Positions 18,960-26,908 of a DNA stretch of 26,908 nt are shown here, piece by piece. The stretch spans positions 331,437 to 358,344 of the forward strand of contig MNCI01005599.1 in the NCBI GenBank assembly GCA_015680685.1. Reading direction: 5' to 3'. This stretch comes from Gnetum montanum. Its lineage: Eukaryota > Streptophyta > Gnetopsida > Gnetales > Gnetaceae. Made by a program: the position numbers and the translations under genes. Under the pieces are notes generated by a model. It ran no database searches. It was not told where the DNA came from and worked only from the letters and a program-made list of their open reading frames with translations. The stretch's first letter is position 1; every line of letters begins with the position of its first letter.

Positions 18960-19800
18960 TCAAACTCACCTTCTATACTTAGTAGAACTCCACCTCAACA
19001 TGAAGTTAAAGATGAACATAAAGCTTATGATTTAGTTAAAGATTTAAAAATGGTTAAGGCCAACATCTCAATGTATGATCTTTTACATTTTAATGACATA
19101 AAAGAAGTGATCCAAAAGATAGTTCATACACCTAAAACAAATAAAGAAAAGTCTCCAGCAACTGAAAAAAAAGTTCATTTTGCAGAAAGTCCTAATGTTC
19201 TATTAATACAAAACTCAAGTAATTTCATGTTAAATAATAAAGATCAACCTCCTTTTCTAACAACCTTGAACAATTTAGGTAAGAATGTTCATAACTACTT
19301 AATGGATTCTAACACAACTATTAGTGTCATGCTATTCGAAGTGTGTAAAATGTTAGGAGCATAAATGCTACCAAAAGCAAGAAATGTAATACAACTTGAT
19401 GAATCTAACATACATGTGGTAGGGTCATTAAAAGGAGTGAAAGTGCAACTACAATAATACCCTACTTTCACATGTTATACAAACATTTTAGTAGTTAACA
19501 TGTCACCCACTTATGGTGTGCTTCTATCAAGAACTTTTGAAGCCCAATTTGGGGGCTTTTTTAGATAAGATTTTTTAGAATTATTAATTCCTATTAAAGA
19601 AAAATATAAATATGTTGTTATTCCAAGAGAACCATTTTATAAACATGTGGCAACAACTTTCAATCAACAAAATCAATCTTTGAAAAACCAAAATACCAAT
19701 CTTTTTATTGGAGTTGTTGAAGTTGGACTCGGAAAATATGTTATAAATGACAATGTGAGTGAAATTTCAGAAATAAATCCTTTTGCTTTTACATATTCTA
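18960..19800 (+). pseudogene. Pre-protease segment and aspartic protease of element 2, inactive
   Basis: From about 19042: D-L-K-M-V-K-A-N-I-S-M-Y-D-L-L, the pre-protease motif shared with element 1. The active-site region near 19300 reads H-N-Y-L-M-D-S-N-T-T-I-S-V-M, against D-S-G-A-T-x-x-V-M in relatives: the catalytic Asp is kept, but G-A is N-T. A stop at 19362 is followed in frame by ...A-R-N-V-I-Q-L-D-E-S-N-I and Y-G-V-L-L-S-R-T-F, the second half of the protease. Further stops follow at 19455 and 19564. Confidence 0.75.
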
Positions 19801-20035
19801 TGTAATATTATCAATATTTTAGAACATATGAAGAAATTTATGAAGATACCTTACATTATCATTAACATGATGGAGAAACATTTGTTTCTAGTGATCCACC
19901 CCCATTTGGAAAGGACAAAGATATAAATGAGATTCTAACCATTGAAACATTATAAGGCAAGCTAAATTTTGATGATGATTATTGTTACATTGATTAAAGG
20001 GCTAATTTTTCAGATGTTACTAACTTGAACACTTG

Positions 20036-20440
20036 GATATTAAGAGTGGATGGTGCCTCTTCTAAGAGAGGATGTGAAACTAGGGATAATGCTCATACCT
20101 CTTGGTGATGCTTTTATCCTTAAAGCTATCAAATTCACACAACTTATGACTAACAACATGGTTGAGTATGAAGCACTTATACATAGGATCAAGATAGCTC
20201 AATATTATGACTTATCCAAACTCAAGATTTATAGTGACTCTCAAGTGATAGTAAATCAAGTTAATGGAATATTTGATGATAAGAATGCTACCATGAAATC
20301 GTATAAAGCTTACATCCTTGAACTTTTTTAAGGAATTTGATCACATATCTATTAAACATGTTCCTAGAGATGAAAATTATGTTCTTGTTTTATTAGCTCA
20401 AATGGCCACTACTTTAGATGAACCATTTAGACACAATGCT
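20036..20440 (+). pseudogene. Archaeal-type RNase H (aRNH) of element 2, located upstream of RT
   Basis: Joining two frameshifts (near 20075 and 20330): W-I-L-R-V-D-G-A-S-S-K-R-G-C, then N-M-V-E-Y-E-A-L, K-I-Y-S-D-S-Q-V-I-V-N-Q-V-N-G, and I-S-I-K-H-V-P-R-D-E-N. This order with catalytic D (V-D-G), E (V-E-Y-E-A-L) and D (S-D-S-Q) is the RNase H fold of the aRNH type. The final catalytic Asp, usually in A-D-A-L-A, is lost (V-L-V-L-L-A-Q-M-A). It is a second RNase H, distinct from the one after RT at 21690. Confidence 0.82.
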
Positions 20441-20780
20441 TGGGATTCTAAAATCATTATTGAAAAGGTTAAGTTTTACTCTATTCTAGATAATAGCTTT
20501 TCTTTCCAAGTTTTTAATGATGGTAATCATATTCTTGAATTCTTATTTTCCAAGGGTGAATTTGGTGTTCCATGTTTTAAAGTTTCTCAAATTAACGAAG
20601 AAGCTATGTCAAGGAATGTGACATTTTTAAATGAAATCTCTCCTGAAATAGCAACTAGAGAAGCTTTATTTGATGACTTACATACCAAAATTGAAGAAAT
20701 ATCTAAAAACACTAATTGACAAATATTAGCTAAAATAGAAACAATTCAAATTTAAAAGAAAGGACAATACTACCCTATTA
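20441..20780 (+). other. Linker between aRNH and RT of element 2
   Basis: The frame open from 20318 continues to 20716 past the aRNH with a mixed hydrophobic/acidic sequence (S-F-S-F-Q-V-F-N-D-G-N, then E-A-L-F-D-D-L-H-T-K-I-E-E-I). No domain is recognised. It spans the usual connection ahead of the RT's N-terminal L-L-H-E-F-N-D-V-L-A-W motif at about 20817. Confidence 0.5.
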
Positions 20781-20789
20781 AAGTAGGAA

Positions 20790-21655
20790 CTCATTTATAA
20801 ACAAAAATTGATTGATTTATTACATGAATTTAATGATGTTTTAGCTTGGACTTATGAAGATCTTAAAACTTTTAATCCTCTTGTAATGATACATACTATA
20901 CCTCTTAAACTTTAAATAAAACCATTTAGACAAAAACTTAGACCTGTTAATTTCAAGATTGAAACTTTGATGAAAGGTGAAATTGATAAACTTTTAGAAT
21001 CTAAAATTATTTATCCTATGAAACATTCAAGTTGGATATCAAATTTAGTGTGCTAGTTAGAAAATGAACAGGTGAATTATGATTATGTATTGATTTTCAT
21101 AACCTTAATACTTCTTGTATTAAGGATAATTACCCGTTTCCTTTGATGGAAGAGCTTTTGTAAATCATGAATTTTGTGCAAATGTATTCCTTTTTAGATG
21201 GATATATAGGATATAATCAAATTTTAGTAAGTAAAAAGAACCAATATAAGACTACCTTTATAATAAAATGTAGAACTTTTAAATTCATTAAGATGCCCTT
21301 TGGTCTTATAAACATTAATTCTACCTTTCAAAGAACTATGGATAAGAATTTTGAAGGACTAATAAAGAGATGCATTATTATTTATCTAGATAACTTAACC
21401 ATTTTCTCTAAAGATCAAGGTACATACCTTAGAGATCTTAGAAATATTTTCATAAGATGTAGACAATTTGGTGTCACTCTAAATGCAAAGAAATCCATCT
21501 TTGGTATTCAAAGTGGTAAATTTCTTGGTCATATAGTCACTAAAGAAGGAATTATGATTGATCCCAAGCAAGTAAATGATATTTTAGAGGTACCTTATTT
21601 TTTGTCTAAGATTGATTTAAGGGCTTTCTTTGGGAAAAATAATTTTGTTAGATGA
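20790..21655 (+). pseudogene. Reverse transcriptase of element 2, inactive
   Basis: It starts with L-L-x-E-F-N-D-V-L-A-W near 20817 and P-F-R-Q-K-L-R-P-V-N near 20925, both typical just ahead of Ty3/gypsy RT. In the stretch open from 21167: F-L-D-G-Y-I-G-Y-N-Q-I (residues 9-19; first catalytic Asp kept), M-P-F-G-L (43-47), and Y-L-D-N (73-76), where the Y-x-D-D box has lost its last Asp. K-F-L-G-H-I-V follows. Stops at 20915, 21053 and 21162 and frameshifts around 21060-21160 break the first half. It copied element RNA into DNA. Confidence 0.85.
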
Positions 21656-21689
21656 TTTATCCTTGTTTATGCTAAATTAGTTAGATCAT

Positions 21690-22040
21690 TAAATGAGATG
21701 TTGAAGAAAGATAGTAATGTGCATTGGATGGAAGAAAGAAAAAATGCTTTTCTTACTATTATAGAATCCATTATAGATGCTTCTATTTTAGCTTCTCCTT
21801 GGTATGGAAATGATCTCCTTTTATATGCTTTTTCTAGTGATGTTATTGCTACCACTATCTTAACCCAAGATATCATTAATCAAGGTGAAAGGCCTATAGC
21901 TTTTATGTGTACACAATTGAAAGATGTAGAATTAAAATATTCACCTATAGAAAAACAATTGTATGCTGTGATTAAAGCTCTAAAGAAATTTTGCTACTAT
22001 TTATTAAATGCAAAATTTTTTATTATTGTTCCTAATTGAG
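21690..22040 (+). pseudogene. RT-linked RNase H of element 2
   Basis: From 21698 the open stretch of 113 residues shows V-H-W-M-E-E-R-K-N-A-F near residue 8, L-L-L-Y-A-F-S-S-D-V-I-A-T-T-I-L near 46, R-P-I-A-F-M-C near 71, and Y-S-P-I-E-K-Q-L-Y-A-V near 87. This is the standard RNase H-like domain (RVT_RNaseH) directly after gypsy RT. It is the longest well-preserved pol piece. A TGA at 22037 ends it. With the aRNH at 20036 the element has two RNase H domains flanking RT. Confidence 0.85.
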
Positions 22041-22479
22041 CCACCATTGCATTAGCCAAATTACTAGATCCTAGTGAAAAACATGCTAAATGGATTATGA
22101 AATTATAAGAATTTGATATTCAATGGAAGGCAGCCAAGTTAGTTAGACGAATTGGTCTTGCCAAGCTAGTAGCCAAAGCCTCAACCTTAGAAAATTGTGA
22201 TACACCTAAAGATAAAGAATCAATACCACTTCACATACTATCTCTTGATGAGGAGAATGATATTCCATTTGCTCCTAAGTGATTACATGATCCATGGTAT
22301 GGAGATATTAAGTTTTATTTAACGGTTCACCATTGTCCTTAAGATTCACCTAGATATAAAAGAAAGCTTTTAGTATCTAAATGTTCTAAGTTTACTTTAA
22401 TTAGTGGTGAGTTTTTTAGGAAAAATTTTGAAGGAATATACCTTAAATGTTTAGACTAAGAATAAGCTAACAATGCTTT
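22041..22479 (+). pseudogene. RNase H-integrase connection of element 2, broken
   Basis: Homology continues after the TGA at 22037: K-L-L-D-P-S-E-K-H-A-K-W and E-F-D-I-Q-W-K-A-A-K-L-V-R, the end of the RNase H region of gypsy pol, then a variable segment. In-frame stops occur at about 22106, 22280, 22340 and 22457. Confidence 0.65.
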
Positions 22480-23170
22480 AAAGTAACTACATGAGGAAGG
22501 ATATATAGGATATCACTTGTTAGTACATAAAATCACAAGAGTAGGTTACTATTGACCTACTATGATTAATGACACATACAACTTGGTTAAAACTTGTATG
22601 CAATGTCAAATTCTTAAAGGTAAAGATTCCAAAAGTTCAACTTCTTTATGACCTATAATAGAAACTAGACTATTCACACAATGGGCTTTAGATTTTATAG
22701 GAGTGATTAATCCACTATGAATAGCTCAACATAAGTTTATCTTAATGGCTACTAATTATTACATACGTTGGTTAGAAGTGAAAGCAACTAAAACTGCAAC
22801 ATCTTGTGAAGTTATTGACTTTTTAGAAAATGATATAATTTCTAAATATGGATGTCCTTGTGCTTTAGTAGCTAATAATGGACTTGCCTTCATCTCTATA
22901 GAGTTTACAAATTGGGCTAGAGGACATAATATTATTTTCAAAATTATCACTAAATATTATCCCCAAGGAAATAGTTTAGTAGAATCATCCAATAAAATTA
23001 TATTAGGTGGAATTAAGAAGATGATAACTCAAAATCCACGTATATGGCATGAACAATTAAAATGGATTCATAGAATTCATTATAAAGAGTCAATAAAAAC
23101 TACAACATATGATTTAGTATATGGACAAGAATCAATATTGGCAATAAATTTGCAAATTTCTACATACTAG
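22480..23170 (+). pseudogene. Integrase core of element 2, inactive
   Basis: A zinc-binding-type start at about 22490-22610 (G-Y-I-G-Y-H, V-G-Y-Y-stop-P-T-M, K-T-C-M-Q-C-Q) leads to the rve core: A-L-D-F-I-G near 22687 holds the first catalytic Asp. From 22745, V-A-N-N-G-L-A-F (residues 42-49) replaces x-x-D-N-G-x-x-F, so the second catalytic Asp is Asn. N-S-L-V-E-S-S-N-K-I keeps the Glu at residue 80. Stops lie at 22554, 22649 and 22718. The enzyme inserts element DNA into the host. Confidence 0.82.
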
Positions 23171-23556
23171 ATTTTTGTAGATTATTTACCAACTAATGAA
23201 TACTTAATTTCATGCATATTTGACATTTGGAATTTAGAACTTAAAACGTTCAAAGCGGTTGAAATCCCCTTTAACCATCAACAAATTGTTAAAAGATGGT
23301 TTAATAAGAAATATATAGCTAAAGTTTTAAAGTAGGTGATCTAGTCCTTAAGAGAGATAGAGCATCTGGTCAAATAGGTCCTTAAAATAAGTTTTCTCTT
23401 ATGTGGTCAAGTCCATACCAAGTCACAGATGACATTAGCCCCAATGTTTACAAAATTGCTAATTTGCAAGGATACAAGTTAAATAGAAATTTTAATGCAT
23501 TTCATTTAAAGAATTTCTACTCAAGTGCCCCTCGTGGAGACTTGATAAATCCATAG
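23171..23556 (+). pseudogene. Integrase C-terminal tail of element 2
   Basis: After a frameshift near 23325: V-G-D-L-V-L-K-R-D, G-P-stop-N-K-F-S-L-M-W-S-S-P-Y-Q-V (the GPY/F module), V-Y-K-I-A-N-L-Q-G, and a final N-A-F-H-L-K-N-F-Y, ending at TAG 23554. No chromodomain follows. Confidence 0.72.
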
Positions 23557-25505
23557 TTACATTCTTTCTTCTCATTTTTCATGCATTTCATTTGTATATA
23601 GTTTTATTTGCATATTTTCTTTGCATTTCTGCATGGCTCCCTAGATTTTCTATTTTTTTATTTTACACATTTTTGATTTTAAATCTTTTTCCTATTTTAC
23701 ACAATTTTTTGTTTTACATCATCGTTAATACATTTAAATCTTTCTTAAATATTTTACACTTTCTTATATATTTTATTTTATTTTAGTGTGATTTTCTAAT
23801 TTTTTGTTAATAAACGTGCTTAGTGCCAACATGACATAGTGGTGCTATAGCTATTACTAATGGTGCTTTGTGCTTAATGTTTTGTTTGCTAATGTCTTGT
23901 TTCTATTTTTGAATTTTTGTGCCGATGGCTAAGACATGATTTCTTTTTCATGGAATAGGCAGTGAGTCCACATCATCCACCCATCCACAAACTTTATGAT
24001 TTTTCTCATTTTGAGGATTTGAGGTCACTTTCATTAAATAAAATTTCTAAAATTTGTGACCTTGGTGGTTTCCAAAATTAGAAAGGATTCAAAGGTTTGC
24101 ATAGGGTGTGACTTCAAGAGGACTCAATACTCTTTGTACTCTTCCACTTACTTGGGTGCATGAATGTTTTCATGGATTTCTTACTGTTCCATGTCAACCA
24201 ATAACAAGAAGTTGAATAAGTCTTTGAATGATGTGGTTCCCATCGAAAAAGGAAATAAAAAAGAAAGAAAAAAGAGAAAAACAAAACAATACAAAACAAA
24301 ATATAAGAAAATATATATATATATATAATATGAAAATTCAAAGCACATCTCTTAGACAAATAAATAGGTTACAAGCACTAGTTATGGGATTAGAAAGACA
24401 TGTTACCCATGCCTGAAGTCCCCTCTAACTAAGGCTTTCTCTCACTTGCTACTTCTCTTTTCTTTTATTTAAGGAATGGTGGTTGTTCTATGGAACCACT
24501 CTTGTGTCTCAAGGAGGTGGATCAGTCTTGGAGTGGTGATGTGAAGTCACTAAAAGTGATTGATTTTGGTATAGACTAAGGATGGATCTTCTTTGGTCAT
24601 TTAAACACAAATCCACAAGGGACTTCTTATGACCTCAATTTGGAACTCCATTCTACATTCTCCATCATCTGTTCATGTTTTCCATAACTCACCTCATTGC
24701 TGGTGTCCATGTTCTTGTTTGGTGTCTTTGTTTGATGTACTTGAATTCTTGGGTTGAATCTTCTAGGTTTTGGTCCTTAACTCTCATCAACCATTAATCA
24801 CCTATGGGGCTCACAGACTACTTAGATTGAGCTTATGCAAGGGCAAATAGGGCATGTGCCTACTATGGGGAGGATCCACTTGCATATCTCTTGGTTAGGT
24901 TCATTAAGCACCTTATCCTTAGGCATTATTGTAATCAAAATCTTTCATACATGCATCTTCTGCATTTGAACATGTGCTCCTTTACATATTTTCTTTACTT
25001 CACACATTCTCCATCAAATTTTTAAATTTTTGAGCTTTCAAAGATCCTCTTCAATGATTTCATCATATTCTTGGCTTTTCTGGGACTTCATGGACCCCAA
25101 ATTCATTCAAAAATCCCTTGTATTTTTTGAAATATTCAAGTTTGAAGATTTTGTTTACAGACCTTGTAAACAGGGCCTTGTCGATGGAGCCCATGCATAT
25201 ACAAGGCCTCATATACATGACCCCATCAACGTAGCATAAAAATACTATAAATATGCATGATCCTCAGAAATTTTCACATTTGCTCATAAATGCCAAAGGA
25301 GTTTTTTCAATTTTCAAAGCCCAAAACCTTCTAGAGCCTATAACTTCCTAACCGTTTGCCCAAATCACTTTGTTCTTTGATCCTGTAGCTTCTAGAGGTA
25401 AGCTCTTAGTTGTGGGGGCCACAAATGTGCCATTTTTGACAAACTAATTTTCACTATTTTTCAAACTCCCACAAAGGTTTAACTAAGAAATCAACATTTA
25501 AACAC
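23557..25505. other. Non-coding; probable 3' untranslated region and possible LTR of element 2, and copia flank
   Basis: No protein family is recognised. The sequence is pyrimidine-rich at 23570-23800, A-rich with an (AT)n run at 24310-24327, and contains two nearby hairpins at 25153-25171 (GTTTACA/TGTAAAC) and 25174-25208 (GGCCTTGT/ACAAGGCC). CTATAAATA at 25245-25253 is TATA-like and could belong to an LTR, but no second copy was found upstream of element 2 to prove it. The T-rich open stretch at 23592-23786 is composition-driven. Confidence 0.4.
25153..25208. repeat. Pair of perfect small inverted repeats
   Basis: GTTTACA-GACCT-TGTAAAC (7-bp stems, 25153-25171) is followed at once by GGCCTTGT-19 nt-ACAAGGCC (8-bp stems, 25174-25208). 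A TATA-like CTATAAATA lies 37 bp downstream. Confidence 0.65.
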
Positions 25506-25516
25506 CAAATTATAGA

Positions 25517-26345
25517 TTTGCAATGAAGGATCTTGGACTAGCCAAGAAAAGTTATGGTTATCTCAAGAAAGATATATTTAAAAGGTATTAGAAAGGTTCA
25601 ACATGAGAAAGGTCAAACTAGTGTGCTCTCCACTTGCAAGTCACTTCAAGTTCAATTTTGAGTAATGTACTAAAAGTAAGAAAGAAAATGAAGAAATGAA
25701 GAATTTGACCTATGCATCGGTAGTAGGTAGCTTAATGTATTTCATGATGTGCATTAGGCTAAACATCACACATGTTGTTGGAGTCATTAGTTGATGCCTT
25801 GCTAATCCTAATAGAGAATATTGAGAAGCAATGAAATATATTTTCAAGTATCTCAAAGGTACTTCCAAGTTATGTCTATGTTTTGGCCATGATAAACCTA
25901 TGCTTGTTGATTACATAGATGAAAATATGGCTAGTTATTTTAATTTTTAAAAATCCACATTAGGATATTTGATAACTTTACAAGGGAAGCTATATCATGA
26001 TACTCAAAGTTGAAAAAATGTGTTTTTTTATTCATCATAGAGGCTAAATATATTATCATCACTAAGGCTACCAAGCAGTTGTTATGGATAAAGAAGTTTC
26101 TATCAAAGTTAGATCATTAGCAAATTTTTTTGTTTATTGTGATAGCTAAAGTACTATCCATTTCAGTAAAAACTCCACTTTTCATTCAAGATATAATCAC
26201 TTGATGTAAGATATCACCCAATCAGGAATGTCCTAGAATTAAAATTATTATATATTTTAAAAAAATCATACTAATAGGAATGGGTCAAATATGATGACTA
26301 AATCACTACCTCAAATTAAACTTGAAACTTGTAAAAGAACATGAA
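25517..26345 (+). pseudogene. Ty1/copia reverse transcriptase end and RNase H, broken
   Basis: The start A-M-K-D-L-G-L-A-K-K matches the F-x-M-K-D-L-G segment of copia RT, followed after a short internal deletion by K-V-L-E-R-F-N-M and S-P-L-A-S-H-F-K. Then Y-A-S-V-V-G-S-L-M-Y near 25715, V-G-V-I-S near 25780, and the RNase H region: Y-L-K-G-T-S near 25850, K-S-T-L-G-Y-L near 25950, I-E-A-K-Y-I and L-L-W-I-K-K-F-L near 26085, S-I-S-V-K-T-P-L-F near 26160 and M-M-T-K-S-L-P near 26292. Multiple stops and shifts. The first acid pair of RNase H reads D-E-N in place of D-A-D. Upstream copia domains are not in the window. Confidence 0.85.
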
Positions 26346-26368
26346 GCCTATTTGAAAATTTACATATG

Positions 26369-26383
26369 TGGGAAGGGGAAAAT
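26369..26383 (+). other. Polypurine tract of the copia element
   Basis: GTGGGAAGGGGAAAA directly follows the end of copia pol and precedes the LTR-like sequence TTAGTGAGTGG. Purine-only except one T, at the expected position for plus-strand priming. Confidence 0.65.
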
Positions 26384-26908
26384 TAGTGAGTGGTCCCACC
26401 TTATGTAGAGACAACCTATAAATAATTATTATCACTTATGAATGACCTTCTACTAGTAAACATCACCCATACTTCCCATCATTGCCCCTACATTATTCGT
26501 TCCTCACCATATGTTACACTTTTTTATGTGCTAGCCATGAGGCTTTAAGTAAATAATAATTACAGATGTGTTGTGCCTTTGATGACATATCAAGGCAAAA
26601 TTTTAATTATTCAATTGTGTTTGCTTTGAATGCTTAGTTATGAACTATTTTGTTTCATGGACAAAAATGCAAGGTCTTTGTGCTTAGTCATAAGTAAGCT
26701 TCAAGAAGAATCATTCTCCTGTAAACCATCTAATAACTTTGCATTATTATGTGGAGAAAGCAAAAAGCTCCAATCATACAACTTTTATTTATTTTTCTAA
26801 TTTTTCTAAGGCTTATGATTTTTTTGCCTAAGATAAACTTTAGAAGAGATTAGATAGTATTAACATTCCACAAGATCTCCTTTCTAATACTAAAAGAATC
26901 TATGAGAT
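26384..26908 (+). repeat. Start of the copia 3' LTR, cut by the window edge
   Basis: The sequence after the polypurine tract (TTAGTGAGTGGTCCCACC...) has no coding homology and carries a TATA-like CTATAAATA at 26416. The expected TGTTAG start seems to have decayed to ATTAG. An imperfect hairpin GCCTTTGAT/ATCAAGGC lies at 26574-26595. The right end lies outside the window, so length and TSD are unknown. Confidence 0.55.

Larger units (their letters stand above)
17496..23556 (+). mobile_element. Ty3/gypsy retrotransposon coding region with aRNH before RT (element 2)
   Basis: Domain order on the plus strand: gag (17496), protease (about 19270), archaeal-type RNase H (20036), reverse transcriptase (about 20790), the usual RT-linked RNase H (21690), integrase (about 22480) and integrase C-terminal tail (ends about 23556). 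No chromodomain is seen, which fits the Tat/Athila side of plant Ty3/gypsy. Every domain has stops or frameshifts, and key residues of protease, aRNH, RT and integrase are changed, so it is inactive. LTRs and TSDs were not found, so the full element extends beyond these limits. In most described angiosperm Tat elements the extra RNase H lies between RNase H and integrase; here it precedes RT. Confidence 0.85.

Noticed and set aside
23592-23786. Hydrophobic 64-residue open stretch that looks like a membrane protein
   Set aside because: Produced by T-rich sequence, which encodes Phe, Leu and Ile by composition; no start context or homology.
24228-24416. Small basic open stretch with a leucine-zipper-like end after element 2 pol
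   Set aside because: Its first half is encoded by an A-rich low-complexity run and an (AT)n run, and there is no known product at this place in gypsy elements.

Overview
This window looks like intergenic DNA from a large, transposon-filled land-plant nuclear genome, most likely a gymnosperm (conifer-type). The DNA is AT-rich and built almost entirely of old, nested, broken LTR retrotransposons. The only host-gene homology is to plant families (RDR2-type RNA-dependent RNA polymerase, exocyst SEC8, a DHNA-CoA-type thioesterase, a PPR protein), and all of it is pseudogenised. I see no intact protein-coding gene, rRNA, tRNA or CRISPR array. The species assignment is inference; the plant origin is well supported.

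Layout. 1-213: CpG-rich stretch of unknown nature. About 383-3729 (minus strand): decayed Ty3/gypsy gag and protease. 4616-14852: one complete, non-autonomous Ty3/gypsy LTR element ('element 1') whose ends I can place to the base: TSD TTGGC at 4611-4615 and 14853-14857, 5' LTR 4616-7658, 3' LTR 13182-14852. A 1280-bp solo LTR (5023-6302, TSD GTAGT/ATAGT) is nested in its 5' LTR; the uninterrupted site is visible in the 3' LTR. Inside are decayed gag (7831-9122), protease (about 9560-9960) and an archaeal-type RNase H (10069-10317). RT, the RT-linked RNase H and integrase are missing.

In the place of the missing pol domains, element 1 carries pieces of four host genes. An antisense PPR fragment (about 10890-11455) is followed by three sense pieces: the RDR2 N-terminus (11514-about 11876), the SEC8 C-terminal part without introns (about 11877-12795) and a hotdog thioesterase (about 12832-13155). 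The three sense pieces are joined in a single reading frame once later frameshifts are allowed for, and they end 26 bp before the 3' LTR. This resembles the maize Bs1 case of a retroelement carrying several cellular gene fragments, and it is the main discovery in the window.

14858-17495 has no recognisable gene. 17496-23556 is the coding region of a second, fuller but dead Ty3/gypsy element ('element 2') with the order gag, protease, archaeal-type RNase H, RT, RNase H, integrase. The extra RNase H lies before RT, not between the normal RNase H and integrase as is usual for angiosperm Tat elements. Element 1 has the same gag-protease-aRNH order, so both belong to one lineage. 23557-25500 is non-coding. 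25517-26345 is the end of a Ty1/copia pol, followed by a polypurine tract and the start of its 3' LTR, which runs off the window.

No genes work together here in an operon sense. The functional units are retrotransposons: LTRs supply promoters (TATA boxes at 6520 and 13816), and gag/pol supply or once supplied the replication machinery. Element 1 would have needed it in trans.
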